A stretch of DNA of 44,531 nt from a bacterium (GTDB lineage Bacteria; CAIWAD01), in assembly GCA_030429345.1 (NCBI GenBank), contig JAUIFJ010000029.1, forward strand, positions 1-44,531, read 5' to 3'. Positions within the stretch are counted from its first letter, which is position 1. Each line of letters opens with the position of its first letter. The position numbers were made by a program, and so were the translations under genes. The notes beneath the pieces were generated by a model that saw only the letters and a list, made by a program, of their open reading frames with translations, was not told the origin of the DNA and made no database searches. Below are positions 1 to 6,844 of the stretch, piece by piece.

Positions 1-50
1 TGCGGCCGACAGCCCGCAGCGATTCCAGGGCTGTGATCCATGGCTAATCG

Positions 51-76
51 AAGGGGGCCGATGTGGCCCCTTTCTT
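51..76 (+). terminator. Terminator-like hairpin in repeat unit 1
   Basis: GGGGCC (54-59), a 5-base loop, then GGCCCC (65-70), followed by TTTCTT. The left side is preceded by AA, so it could act on both strands. The same hairpin recurs in unit 2. Confidence 0.5.
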
Positions 77-342
77 GTTTCGGGTGTATGCGGGATATCC
101 CCCGCTGCGGCATATTCCCCGCTGCGGGCTGGCGGCCGCAGCTACCTTCAGTCGGCGCTTCGCGCCTTGCGGTATCGGCCCGTTCGACACCGCCGTGGAT
201 CGCGAAGTCAACGGCCGACCATCCCGCCCTGCCATGCGACAAGTGAACGACGCATCAGCACCACGAACCGCGAAGCGGTGGCTCAAGGTAGCTGCGGCCG
301 ATAGCCCGCAGCGATTCCAGGGCTGTGATCCATGGCTAATCG

Positions 343-368
343 AAGGGGGCCGATGTGGCCCCTTTCTT
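343..368 (+). terminator. Terminator-like hairpin in repeat unit 2
   Basis: Exact second copy of the unit 1 hairpin: GGGGCC (346-351), loop, GGCCCC (357-362), then TTTCTT. Its conservation suggests that a hairpin is part of the repeated element itself. Confidence 0.5.
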
Positions 369-639
369 GTTTCGGGTGTATGCGGGATATCCCCCGCTGC
401 GGGCTGGCGGCCGCAGCTACCTTCAGCCGGCGCTTCGCGCCTTGCGGTTTCGGCCCATTCGGCACCGCCGTGAATCGCGAAGTCAACGGCCGACCATCCC
501 GCCCTGCCGTGCGACAAGTGAATGGCGCAACAGCACCACGAACCGCGAAGCGGTGGCTCAAGGTAGCTGCGGCCGACAGCCCGCAGCGATTCCAGGGCTG
601 TGATCCTGCGTAAGACCGCCCTTTTCAAGCCAGCCATAG

Positions 640-669
640 AAAAGGGGCCCCACGAAGGAGGCCCCTTTT
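640..669. terminator. Bidirectional intrinsic terminator
   Basis: AAAAGGGGCC (640-649), a 10-base loop, then GGCCCCTTTT (660-669). A perfect 10-bp stem with a T run on either reading strand. It lies 46 bp past the stop of the barrel protein gene read leftwards, and probably ends that transcript. Confidence 0.8.
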
Positions 670-715
670 CTTCACATGTAATACCCGGGATCCACTCCGG
701 GCATAAGGGATCGTT

Positions 716-1741
716 CTAGAAGGCGAAGGCCAGGCTGACCCGCAGGAAGCTTCCGGACAGGTCGTATTCGAAGGCCTGGGGCGCCTGGATGGTCGGCGTG
801 GGCCAGTTGGCCGGCACCGTGTTCATGTCGATCTGGGCCGGCGGATTGCCGGTCGGATTCTGGTTCGTCCGCTGCGCGTTGAAGAGGTAGCGCACCAGGG
901 GCAAGGGATCGTAGCGCACATCGCCCGGGGCCCCGACGACTTCGACCCGGCTCTGCTCGCCGTTCTGGATGTTGGCCAGGTAGACGTCGGTCGTACCTTC
1001 CAGCTCGCCGAAGTCGAGGAAATTGTAGCCGCCGTCCAGCATCAGGCTCGTGCGTCCGAGATTCCATTCGAGTCCCGCGAAAATCCGCCCCGACAGGGTG
1101 GACTTGTCATGGGTCATTTCAATGCGCTGGAACTCGTAGAACTCGCTGGTGACGAAACTGGTCTGCGCGAAGGTCAGCACGCCTTCGGATTCCAGGGTCG
1201 CGTTGCCCAGACCGGCGCCCACATGGGCATGCAGCGGCAGGTTGGGATCCTTCAGGCTGAAGCGACCGGTGAGCATGATCGAGCTGAAGCTGAGAGCTTC
1301 CCGCGCCCGGATCGAGCCATCCGTATTGCCGCCAACCGTGAAATCGAAATTATTGGACACAGCGCCACTGGAACCGGAGAACTCGAGTCCCGCCAGGATG
1401 CGGGTGTACTCGGTGGCGCGCACGGACTTCTCGATCATGATCGCGAAGGGATTGGCGATCGAGAAGTCGTCCATCGAAAAGACCGGACGCCAGCCATCGA
1501 AGGGATCGCTGCCGAAACCGCCGCCGAAATTGGCGCCGGCAGCCGCGTCGTAGGGCCAGATGTCCCCGGAGTAGTAGTCATTCAGGTTGGTGATGTACCC
1601 GTTGAGGTCATCCATTCCCTGAATGTTTTCGAAACCGGTGCTGAGGCGAATACTGAAACCACTGAGCAGGTTCTGGGACTGAGCAACACCCACACCAGCC
1701 ACTAGAATGGCAATGGCACAGGCAGGCACGAATCGGGCCAT
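716..1741 (-). CDS. Outer-membrane beta-barrel protein, uncharacterised
   Basis: 341 aa. Residues 1-22 or so form a Sec signal peptide (MARFVPACAIAILVAGVGVA, then QSQN). The rest has alternating polar/hydrophobic stretches typical of beta strands, for example around GLEFSGSSG, SIMLTGRFSL, LHAHVGAGLGNATL and SGRIFAGLEWNLG. The protein ends ...FLRVSLAFAF, and a C-terminal Phe after an amphipathic strand is the usual Bam recognition signal. I chose the start at 1741 because AAGGAG lies 9 bases upstream; the open frame extends to 1945 but would run through the end of the mrp gene. I recognise no specific family; OmpW/OmpA-barrel-like proteins are possible. It has its own terminator downstream and is separated from mrp by about 90 bp. 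Confidence 0.75.
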   Translation of the reverse strand: MARFVPACAIAILVAGVGVAQSQNLLSGFSIRLSTGFENIQGMDDLNGYITNLNDYYSGDIWPYDAAAGANFGGGFGSDPFDGWRPVFSMDDFSIANPFAIMIEKSVRATEYTRILAGLEFSGSSGAVSNNFDFTVGGNTDGSIRAREALSFSSIMLTGRFSLKDPNLPLHAHVGAGLGNATLESEGVLTFAQTSFVTSEFYEFQRIEMTHDKSTLSGRIFAGLEWNLGRTSLMLDGGYNFLDFGELEGTTDVYLANIQNGEQSRVEVVGAPGDVRYDPLPLVRYLFNAQRTNQNPTGNPPAQIDMNTVPANWPTPTIQAPQAFEYDLSGSFLRVSLAFAF

Positions 1742-1830
1742 CTCAGACTCCTTGGATTTGTGTAGAAAAGCGAAGCGATGCAAAGTACGAAAGGCCGCGT
1801 CTTGCAAGCAAGGGATAGACAGCCTTCCGC

Positions 1831-2877
1831 TCAGCTCGAGGGGCGTTCCAGCTTCAGGGTATCCGCCAGCTGGGCCACAATCTGCAGGAAGATCTCCGCG
1901 TAGGCCGGTTCTTCGCTGACCACCGGCGTCCCGCTGTCGCAACATTGCCGAATGCGCGGGTCCAGCGGAATCTCGGCCAGCAGGGGCACTCCCTGGCGTT
2001 CGGCTTCGCGCCGGCCGCCGCCGTTGCCGAAGATGTACTGCTTCTGGGCGCTGCCCTCGGGCAGAAACCAGCTCATGTTCTCCACCAGGCCCAGCACCGG
2101 CACATTGACCTTCTGGAACATGTTGATCGCCTTGCGGGCATCGATCAGCGCCACTTCCTGCGGAGTGCTGACGACGACCGCGCCGCTCAGGGCCACGCGC
2201 TGGCTCATGGTCAACTGCACATCGCCCGTGCCGGGCGGCATGTCGACCACCAGCACATCCAGCTCCGGCCAGGCCACGTCATTCATCAGCTGGACCAGGG
2301 CGTTCATCACCAGGGGACCGCGCCAGATCATGGCGTTGTCCTCCTCGATGAGAAAGCCGATCGACATCATGTGCAGGCCATGCTTTTTCAATGGAAGGAT
2401 CTTGTTGTCCTGTACCATGGGCCGCTGCTCGTCGCCGAGGATCAACTGGATCGAGGGGCCGTAGATGTCCGCGTCCAGGATGCCCGCCCGGTAGCCGGCC
2501 TGGGCGAAGGCGACAGCCAGGTTGGAGCTGACGGCGGACTTGCCGACGCCGCCCTTTCCCGAAGCCACAGCGATCACATGCTTGACCTGGCCCAGCAGCA
2601 TGGCCTGCGCCGCTGTCTGGGCGGGCTGGGAGCTGCTCCGCAATTCCGTGTCGACGACAACGCGCGTGCTGGTCTTCATGTCCAGTTCGCGCTTGATGGC
2701 CGCTTCCAGCTTGCCGGGAATGCTCTGGTCGGTGCTTGTTACCGCCAGCTGAATGCGAATCTCGTCCTCGCTGCAACTCACGTCGCGGACCATGCCGAAG
2801 GAGACGATGTCCCGGTTCAGCCCGGGATACTGCACCTGTTTGAGGACCGAGAGGACTTCTTCCTTGCTGAGACTCAT
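1831..2877 (-). CDS. mrp: Mrp/ApbC-type P-loop ATPase, Fe-S cluster carrier
   Basis: 348 aa, normal for the family. Residues 1-80 are a MIP18/DUF59-like domain. The deviant Walker A motif SGKGGVGKS is at about 106-114, followed by DADIYGPS and the DMPPGTGD segment. Family members bind and transfer Fe-S clusters in the cytoplasm, usually through a CxxC in the C-terminal part. Here the corresponding segment reads ENMSWFLPEGSAQKQYIFG, with no CxxC. From memory this is the form found in Bacteroidetes-type Mrp proteins. A CC pair occurs later (IRQCCDSG). Start at 2877; the gene is divergent from the SprT-like gene. The haem- and Fe-S-heavy metabolism of the window fits a cluster carrier, but there is no operon link. 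Confidence 0.92.
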   Translation of the reverse strand: MSLSKEEVLSVLKQVQYPGLNRDIVSFGMVRDVSCSEDEIRIQLAVTSTDQSIPGKLEAAIKRELDMKTSTRVVVDTELRSSSQPAQTAAQAMLLGQVKHVIAVASGKGGVGKSAVSSNLAVAFAQAGYRAGILDADIYGPSIQLILGDEQRPMVQDNKILPLKKHGLHMMSIGFLIEEDNAMIWRGPLVMNALVQLMNDVAWPELDVLVVDMPPGTGDVQLTMSQRVALSGAVVVSTPQEVALIDARKAINMFQKVNVPVLGLVENMSWFLPEGSAQKQYIFGNGGGRREAERQGVPLLAEIPLDPRIRQCCDSGTPVVSEEPAYAEIFLQIVAQLADTLKLERPSS

Positions 2878-3033
2878 GAAAGGTCTTTCCTGGTTGGATC
2901 AGACGAGGCAGTCTTCCTGACCGCCTGCAGGCAGGCTTCTGATATAGCAAGGCCGATGACAGGGTACAAGCGGGGCGATGGATCCCTCCCGCGGCTGTGC
3001 CACATTCCTGCGAAGCTGAGACGAAAGGAAGGC

Positions 3034-3822
3034 ATGCAGCTGCAACTGGCATTCGACAGGCCGACTCCCGGGGAAGAACTGGAAGAGCTGCGCCGGCTAC
3101 TGCAAGCGACCGAGGCCGGGCTGGCCGGAAAGGGGCGCGGCAGGCTGCCGGCGCTGGCGATCGACCTGCGCCTGCGCAACAACCGCAGCACCATGGCGCG
3201 AGTCGCCTACAAGGACGGCTCCCCGCCGACCTGGCAATTCAGCCTGGCCAGGAGTCTCTTCGACCTGGCGGGCAGCGACTGCCTGCCCCTCTGCCAGTCC
3301 CTGCTGCTGAAAGCCCGCGGGCTGAAACCAGCCAGGGAAATGGAGCAGGCCGGACGAGATCTGCGCGATCGCTGGCTGGACCGGCGCATTGTTGAGGCAC
3401 CTTCCCCGGCAGAGGATGACCCGCACCTCGCTGAGTTTCTGCGGGAGGTCGCCGAACACTGCCAGGCCCCAGCGCCCGCTCGGGGCTGCCCGGGCATTCT
3501 GTGGTACGAGGGCCTGAGCCGCCGCATGCTGGGCCGCTACCTGGTGGATGCCCACCGGATCGAGATCCACGGAGCGCTGCAGCACAAGGGCGTACCTTCC
3601 GCCGCCCTGCGAACCCTCGTGCATCACGAATACCTGCACGCCTGCCTGGGCTTTCGCCAGCAGGGAAATCGACGCGTCTACCATCACGGGGAATTTCGTC
3701 GACTGGAGCGCGCCTGGCCGGACTACGAAATCTCCCGCCAGTTCTTTGACGAGCACTGGCCGAAGCTCTACCGCCGCTGGAACAAATGCAGGACCCAGGG
3801 ACGCCCAACTGGCGGGAAGTGA
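3034..3822 (+). CDS. SprT-like zinc metalloprotease domain protein
   Basis: 262 aa. The C-terminal third holds a zinc-protease signature HHEYLHACLG at about 197-206, with HExxH-type spacing, and a likely third ligand in YHHGEFRRLE about 20 residues later. That order (HExxH, then HGxxF) is typical of SprT/Spartan-like and YgjP-like families. The N-terminal 130 residues are charged and helical with no recognised domain; they include an SLARSLFDL helix. I chose the start at 3034 (AAGGAAG upstream); the open frame runs much further left but antisense through mrp. No signal peptide, so cytoplasmic. The substrate is unknown; related proteins act on DNA-protein crosslinks or other targets, and I cannot choose. 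Confidence 0.7.
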   Translation: MQLQLAFDRPTPGEELEELRRLLQATEAGLAGKGRGRLPALAIDLRLRNNRSTMARVAYKDGSPPTWQFSLARSLFDLAGSDCLPLCQSLLLKARGLKPAREMEQAGRDLRDRWLDRRIVEAPSPAEDDPHLAEFLREVAEHCQAPAPARGCPGILWYEGLSRRMLGRYLVDAHRIEIHGALQHKGVPSAALRTLVHHEYLHACLGFRQQGNRRVYHHGEFRRLERAWPDYEISRQFFDEHWPKLYRRWNKCRTQGRPTGGK

Positions 3823-3942
3823 ACCGGAGTCAATGCACGGCGGCTCGAAATCCTTGGGGATGGGCCATGTGCAGGAGGACAAGGATTCAGCTGAAATCAC
3901 ATTCCGAATGGGTGTTCTTTTCGATTCTGGGCGAAATTCTGA

Positions 3943-3970
3943 GCGAATGATGCGCCAAAATTGCGAATGA
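3943..3970 (+). promoter_or_regulatory. Candidate activator site: direct repeat GCGAATGA, 20 bp apart
   Basis: GCGAATGA occurs at 3943-3950 and again at 3963-3970, two helical turns apart, with a weaker relative (CGAATG) near 3905. It lies about 165-190 bp upstream of the first -24/-12 promoter and ahead of a very AT-rich stretch (about 4060-4115). This is the usual position for an enhancer-binding protein site plus a bend. Inference only. Confidence 0.35.
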
Positions 3971-4133
3971 CTCGCCTTCGGCTGTGATCGCCCCTGCTGC
4001 TCGGGATCTGCACAGGAGCGACGGATTATCAACAGAATCTTCGCAGACCAACTGCAATCCGCGACAGTGCTGAATCATTTAATCAACTGTTTTTATTCTA
4101 TTTAATCCATATAATCGTGAGTAGCTTTCCAAC

Positions 4134-4150
4134 TGGTACACAGCTTGCAT
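4134..4150 (+). promoter_or_regulatory. Sigma-54 (-24/-12) promoter for the first micropeptide
   Basis: TGGTACACAGCTTGCAT matches TGGCACG-N4-TTGCW at nearly every position, with exactly 10 bases between GG (-24) and GC (-12). The predicted transcript start is near 4160, about 87 bases before the micropeptide start at 4247. The flanking region upstream (4075-4115) is AT-rich and contains an IHF-like AATCAACTGTTT. Confidence 0.65.
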
Positions 4151-4246
4151 TCCTACTCAGCGATTAAACGTTGTGCCCGTTTGATCCGTCCATGAACACC
4201 TAGCTGAACTACCCAGATTTGAACTCTGGTGGGAAAGGACTGCGTC

Positions 4247-4369
4247 ATGAAATTCACTTACACCCAACGCCCTTCGCTCTTGCAGCGTATTCTGCGCCAT
4301 CCTGCGGAGATTCTCTTCTCCAGTCCGCTCTTTCTTCTGATTCTGCTGGTTCTGGTACGCGTCGTCTGA
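4247..4369 (+). CDS. 40-residue single-pass membrane micropeptide A
   Basis: Reads MKFTYTQRPSLLQRILRHPA, then EILFSSPLFL and LILLVLVRVV. A basic N-terminal half (Arg8, Arg14, Arg17, His18) is followed by one hydrophobic helix at about 21-37. The ribosome site GGAAAGGA is 7-8 bases upstream. It is the first start after a strong sigma-54 promoter. It resembles micropeptide B (4536-4652): both have RH, then an SP-x-F motif opening a Leu/Val helix. No known family recognised. It could be a small membrane regulator, a subunit of a larger membrane complex, or a toxin-like hydrophobic peptide. It lies next to, but is read oppositely to, the multihaem cytochrome operon. Translation is inferred from the ribosome site and the paralogue. 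Confidence 0.6.
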   Translation: MKFTYTQRPSLLQRILRHPAEILFSSPLFLLILLVLVRVV

Positions 4370-4490
4370 TTCCTTCGCTTGCGCCATTCTTGTCCGAATC
4401 ACGCACAGTGGTTCAATTGCCTACCTCTATCCCGCACTCCCGATCCCATTTCTAAAACCTAAGCTGCTAAAAAACAGCACCCCGTCTGCT

Positions 4491-4507
4491 TGGCCCGCTT
4501 CTTGCCA
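4491..4507 (+). promoter_or_regulatory. Second sigma-54 (-24/-12) promoter, for micropeptide B
   Basis: TGGCCCGCTTCTTGCCA: TGGCnCG, 4 bases, TTGC, again with exactly 10 bases between GG and GC. The predicted transcript start near 4517 leaves a leader of about 19 bases that contains the strong AAGGAGG ribosome site before 4536. Two independent -24/-12 matches in front of two related tiny genes are unlikely to be chance. Confidence 0.6.
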
Positions 4508-4535
4508 TTCCTGTCTGCAAATGCAAGGAGGGATC

Positions 4536-4652
4536 ATGGGACAGATCAGTCGTTGGGCGCGTCATCTTGGAACGGGAGTCGATCTGCTGCTCTGCTCCCC
4601 GGCCTTCATGCTGATGTTGGTTCTGGTGATCCTGATCGCAGAACAAAACTGA
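4536..4652 (+). CDS. 38-residue single-pass membrane micropeptide B
   Basis: Reads MGQISRWARHLGTGVDLLLC, then SPAFMLMLVL and VILIAEQN. One hydrophobic helix at about 17-34 has a basic N-terminal segment (Arg6, Arg9, His10), so the N terminus is predicted to be cytoplasmic. AAGGAGG sits 6-7 bases before the start, one of the best ribosome sites in the window. It is similar to micropeptide A over the RH...LxxSPxF(L/M)L(I/M)LxxV core. A perfect terminator follows 70 bases later. No family recognised and no function assigned. Confidence 0.65.
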   Translation: MGQISRWARHLGTGVDLLLCSPAFMLMLVLVILIAEQN

Positions 4653-4721
4653 TACCTACACTCCAGGCGGCTTGAGAAGAGGACGCCACTGAGCGTAAAC
4701 AATCATCTCCCCCAGGAGCCA

Positions 4722-4751
4722 CGAACCCGGCGCATCGCCGGGTTCGCTCGT
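4722..4751 (+). terminator. Intrinsic terminator of the micropeptide locus
   Basis: CGAACCCGGCG (4722-4732), loop CAT, CGCCGGGTTCG (4736-4746): a perfect 11-bp stem followed by CTCGTTTT on the + strand. The T tract is only on the + side. This shows that a rightward transcript ends here, which supports the two small genes being transcribed. Confidence 0.8.
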
Positions 4752-4777
4752 TTTCGGATGAAGTGGAGGCCAGGCGA

Positions 4778-6844
4778 CTAGCGCTGCCGGCGATGGGGAT
4801 CGTGGAAGAACTGGTACTTCCACAAGGCCTGATCCCGGTGGCACAGAGCGCAGACCTGGTCCTGGCTGGTCTTCTTCAGGAAAGCCACGCTGCGATCATG
4901 CGGCCCTTCCGGACCGGATCCCATATGGGGATCGTGGCATTCGGAGCATTGCACTCGAAGGGAACTCAGACCGGCGCTTTCCACCAGGGCCCGAAGACTG
5001 TCCGGGAATTCCGGATGCGCCCAGGCGCGGGGAACCCGCTGACTGCCGTTCTCGTCGTGGTGGCAGATCAGGCATTGGCGATTGTCGCGGCTCCATTGTG
5101 CCGGGTCCATTTCCCTGGAGCCGGCCAGCCAGCTCGCAGCCTGCAGGAGACTGTCCGGATCTGAAGGAAGCAGGGCCTGCAGGATCAGCTGGTCCGTTGC
5201 GGCGCGATGCGGCTGGTGACACTGGGCGCAAGCTCCCTTGCCCGCCTCCGAATGCAGGCTGCCCTGAATGGCTGCCTGCTCATGATGACAGCGTAGACAG
5301 AGCGCGCCTTCGCGGTTGTCCTCCTTGATGAACGCCGCTTCGCCGGGCAGTTCCAGGCCCGCCTTCCAGGCGTGATCCATCGGACTCCAGCGATGGGGAT
5401 CGTGGCAATGCTCGCAGGCCAGCAACAGCTCTTCGTCCCGGGGCGCGGGAGGCCCGACCAGCGTGCCCGGTAGCTCCATTTCCTCCGTCAACAGCACCCC
5501 GATGGAATGACTGTGCCGGCCCAGGCCCTGCAGTTCGCCGTGCCCTTCTTCCCCGGACAGATGACAGCTGAGGCAGAGCGCGCTCGCCGCGCTGGGGGCG
5601 GATGCGGTCTTCCCGACCGTATACGGAGCGGGACCGTGGCTTGTATGACAATTGCTGCAGCGCCAGGCCTCCTGGTCCCCGCTGCGGACGAAAAGCCCCT
5701 CCGCGGGCCCATGGGGGGAATCGAGCACGGGTGCCTGTTCGGTGTGGCAGGCCATGCACAGGCCCTGGTCGGCCTGGTCCGGCAGGCGCAGGAAACTGGT
5801 CGAGGGATTCCCATCCTCGTCGCCGTCCGCCAGCTGGCTGTGATCCAGGGACCAGCGGTGGGGATCGTGGCAGCTCAGGCAGGTCACGCGCCCACCATCA
5901 AGCGGCAGCCCGGCGGCCTGGGCGAGCACTTCCTGTCGCACGCCCAGGGGATGCCCCCAGTGGTCGAAGCCCGTGGCCGGGCCGTCCAGCTGGTGGCAGG
6001 TGAGACAACGGGCATCCTCGCCATCGCCGGCCGGCTGCAGGGCCGTCGGCCAGAGATCGGGCCCGGCCGCCTCGTGCATGGCGTGGCAGACCAGGCAGGC
6101 ATCCCCCCCGGTCTCGGCCAGCCGCGGCAGCTCGGGCGTGTCGGACTGGCTGAAGTCGTGATCGCTGAAGAGCAGCTCCTGCTGATCCGTGTGACAAGTC
6201 ATGCAGAGGGTCGCCGTCGGCTCGCCGGCCGGCACCCGCAGGGCCTTTTCCCCGCGGTGCATGCGGTGGCAGCTCAGGCATTCGACCGTGTCGGCGGGCA
6301 CGGAGTGGAAACCGGCCTCCAGCACCACCGTCTGGTCCATGCGCACGTGCAGGGGGTGGTTGAAGAACTCGTCGCCGTGATCCGAGTGACAGCTCATGCA
6401 GAGAGTCGAGCCGCGCACCTCTTCCCTCAGGAAGGGTTCATAGCTGACCGCACTTGCCATGGCACGGGTATGCGGCGTGTGACAACTTCCACAGTAGATC
6501 CTGCCGTCCAGGTCCAGGGGAAGATCCCCGACGGGATCGCCCTCCTGAGGCGCCGTCATGTGCGGCTCGTGTTCCAGAAACGAGAGCCGGGAGTCCACGA
6601 CATAGCCGTCATGGCAGGACCAGCACATGTCTTCGGAGCTGACGCGGCTTTCCAGTCCTTCGATCAGCAGTCTGCATTCCGTCGGAGGAAGGGTCGGCTC
6701 CAGCGCCTTGTACTCGTCGTCCCAGCTGATGTGGCAGATCACGCATTCCTGCGAGCGGTCGATCCGCCCCTGCGCGGCAAGGCTGCCGGCAAGGAGCGTG
6801 CTGCACAGGAGAACTCCCGCGAGCAGGCGGAGAGAAGGCTTCAT
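4778..6844 (-). CDS. 18-haem periplasmic/extracellular cytochrome c
   Basis: 688 aa with a Sec signal peptide (about 1-24, ending SLAAQ) and 18 CxxCH haem sites spread along the whole chain: CVICH, CWSCH, CGSCH, CMSCH, CLSCH, CMTCH, CLVCH, CLTCH, CLSCH, CMACH, CSNCH, CLSCH, CEHCH, CLRCH, CAQCH, CLICH, CSECH, CALCH. Many are followed by DPH or xPH, as in doubled-CXXCH domains, and many distal His residues are available as second axial ligands. Start at 6844 overlaps the stop of the NHL gene by ATGA, so the two are translationally coupled. It is the last gene of the three-gene cytochrome operon. Probable role: electron wire or store between the inner-membrane cytochrome and an outer acceptor. 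The acceptor is not evident, and no outer-membrane porin is encoded beside it. Confidence 0.9.
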   Translation of the reverse strand: MKPSLRLLAGVLLCSTLLAGSLAAQGRIDRSQECVICHISWDDEYKALEPTLPPTECRLLIEGLESRVSSEDMCWSCHDGYVVDSRLSFLEHEPHMTAPQEGDPVGDLPLDLDGRIYCGSCHTPHTRAMASAVSYEPFLREEVRGSTLCMSCHSDHGDEFFNHPLHVRMDQTVVLEAGFHSVPADTVECLSCHRMHRGEKALRVPAGEPTATLCMTCHTDQQELLFSDHDFSQSDTPELPRLAETGGDACLVCHAMHEAAGPDLWPTALQPAGDGEDARCLTCHQLDGPATGFDHWGHPLGVRQEVLAQAAGLPLDGGRVTCLSCHDPHRWSLDHSQLADGDEDGNPSTSFLRLPDQADQGLCMACHTEQAPVLDSPHGPAEGLFVRSGDQEAWRCSNCHTSHGPAPYTVGKTASAPSAASALCLSCHLSGEEGHGELQGLGRHSHSIGVLLTEEMELPGTLVGPPAPRDEELLLACEHCHDPHRWSPMDHAWKAGLELPGEAAFIKEDNREGALCLRCHHEQAAIQGSLHSEAGKGACAQCHQPHRAATDQLILQALLPSDPDSLLQAASWLAGSREMDPAQWSRDNRQCLICHHDENGSQRVPRAWAHPEFPDSLRALVESAGLSSLRVQCSECHDPHMGSGPEGPHDRSVAFLKKTSQDQVCALCHRDQALWKYQFFHDPHRRQR

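Larger units (their letters stand above)
1..606. repeat. Tandem intergenic repeat, units of 292 and 275 bp plus a partial third
   Basis: Unit 1 begins at the window edge, unit 2 at about 293, and a partial unit 3 covers about 568-606. The units are nearly identical. Unit 1 is 17 bp longer because it has an extra block at about 111-127 that looks like a local duplication. Each unit carries a terminator-like hairpin, and the units also contain long inverted arms: about 395-423 is nearly the reverse complement of about 560-588. All six frames give Arg/Pro/Ala-rich open frames that simply repeat with the DNA, have no good ribosome site and look like no known family, so I treat it as non-coding. 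The array probably continues left of the window. It resembles a dispersed intergenic element rather than an IS, as no transposase is present. Confidence 0.85.

Noticed and set aside
44-637. Several long open frames on both strands of the left repeat, for example the 197-codon minus frame and MANRRGPMWPL-type plus frames
   Set aside because: They repeat exactly with the DNA, cover hairpins, have biased Arg/Pro/Ala composition and no ribosome site.
1945-3033. Extension of the SprT-like frame far upstream (a 625-codon frame)
   Set aside because: It runs antisense through mrp; the ribosome site and domain start both point to 3034.
3908-3970. A 20-codon frame (MGVLFDSGRNSERMMRQNCE) in the gap after the SprT-like gene
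   Set aside because: No ribosome site, no membrane helix, no relation to the two micropeptides.
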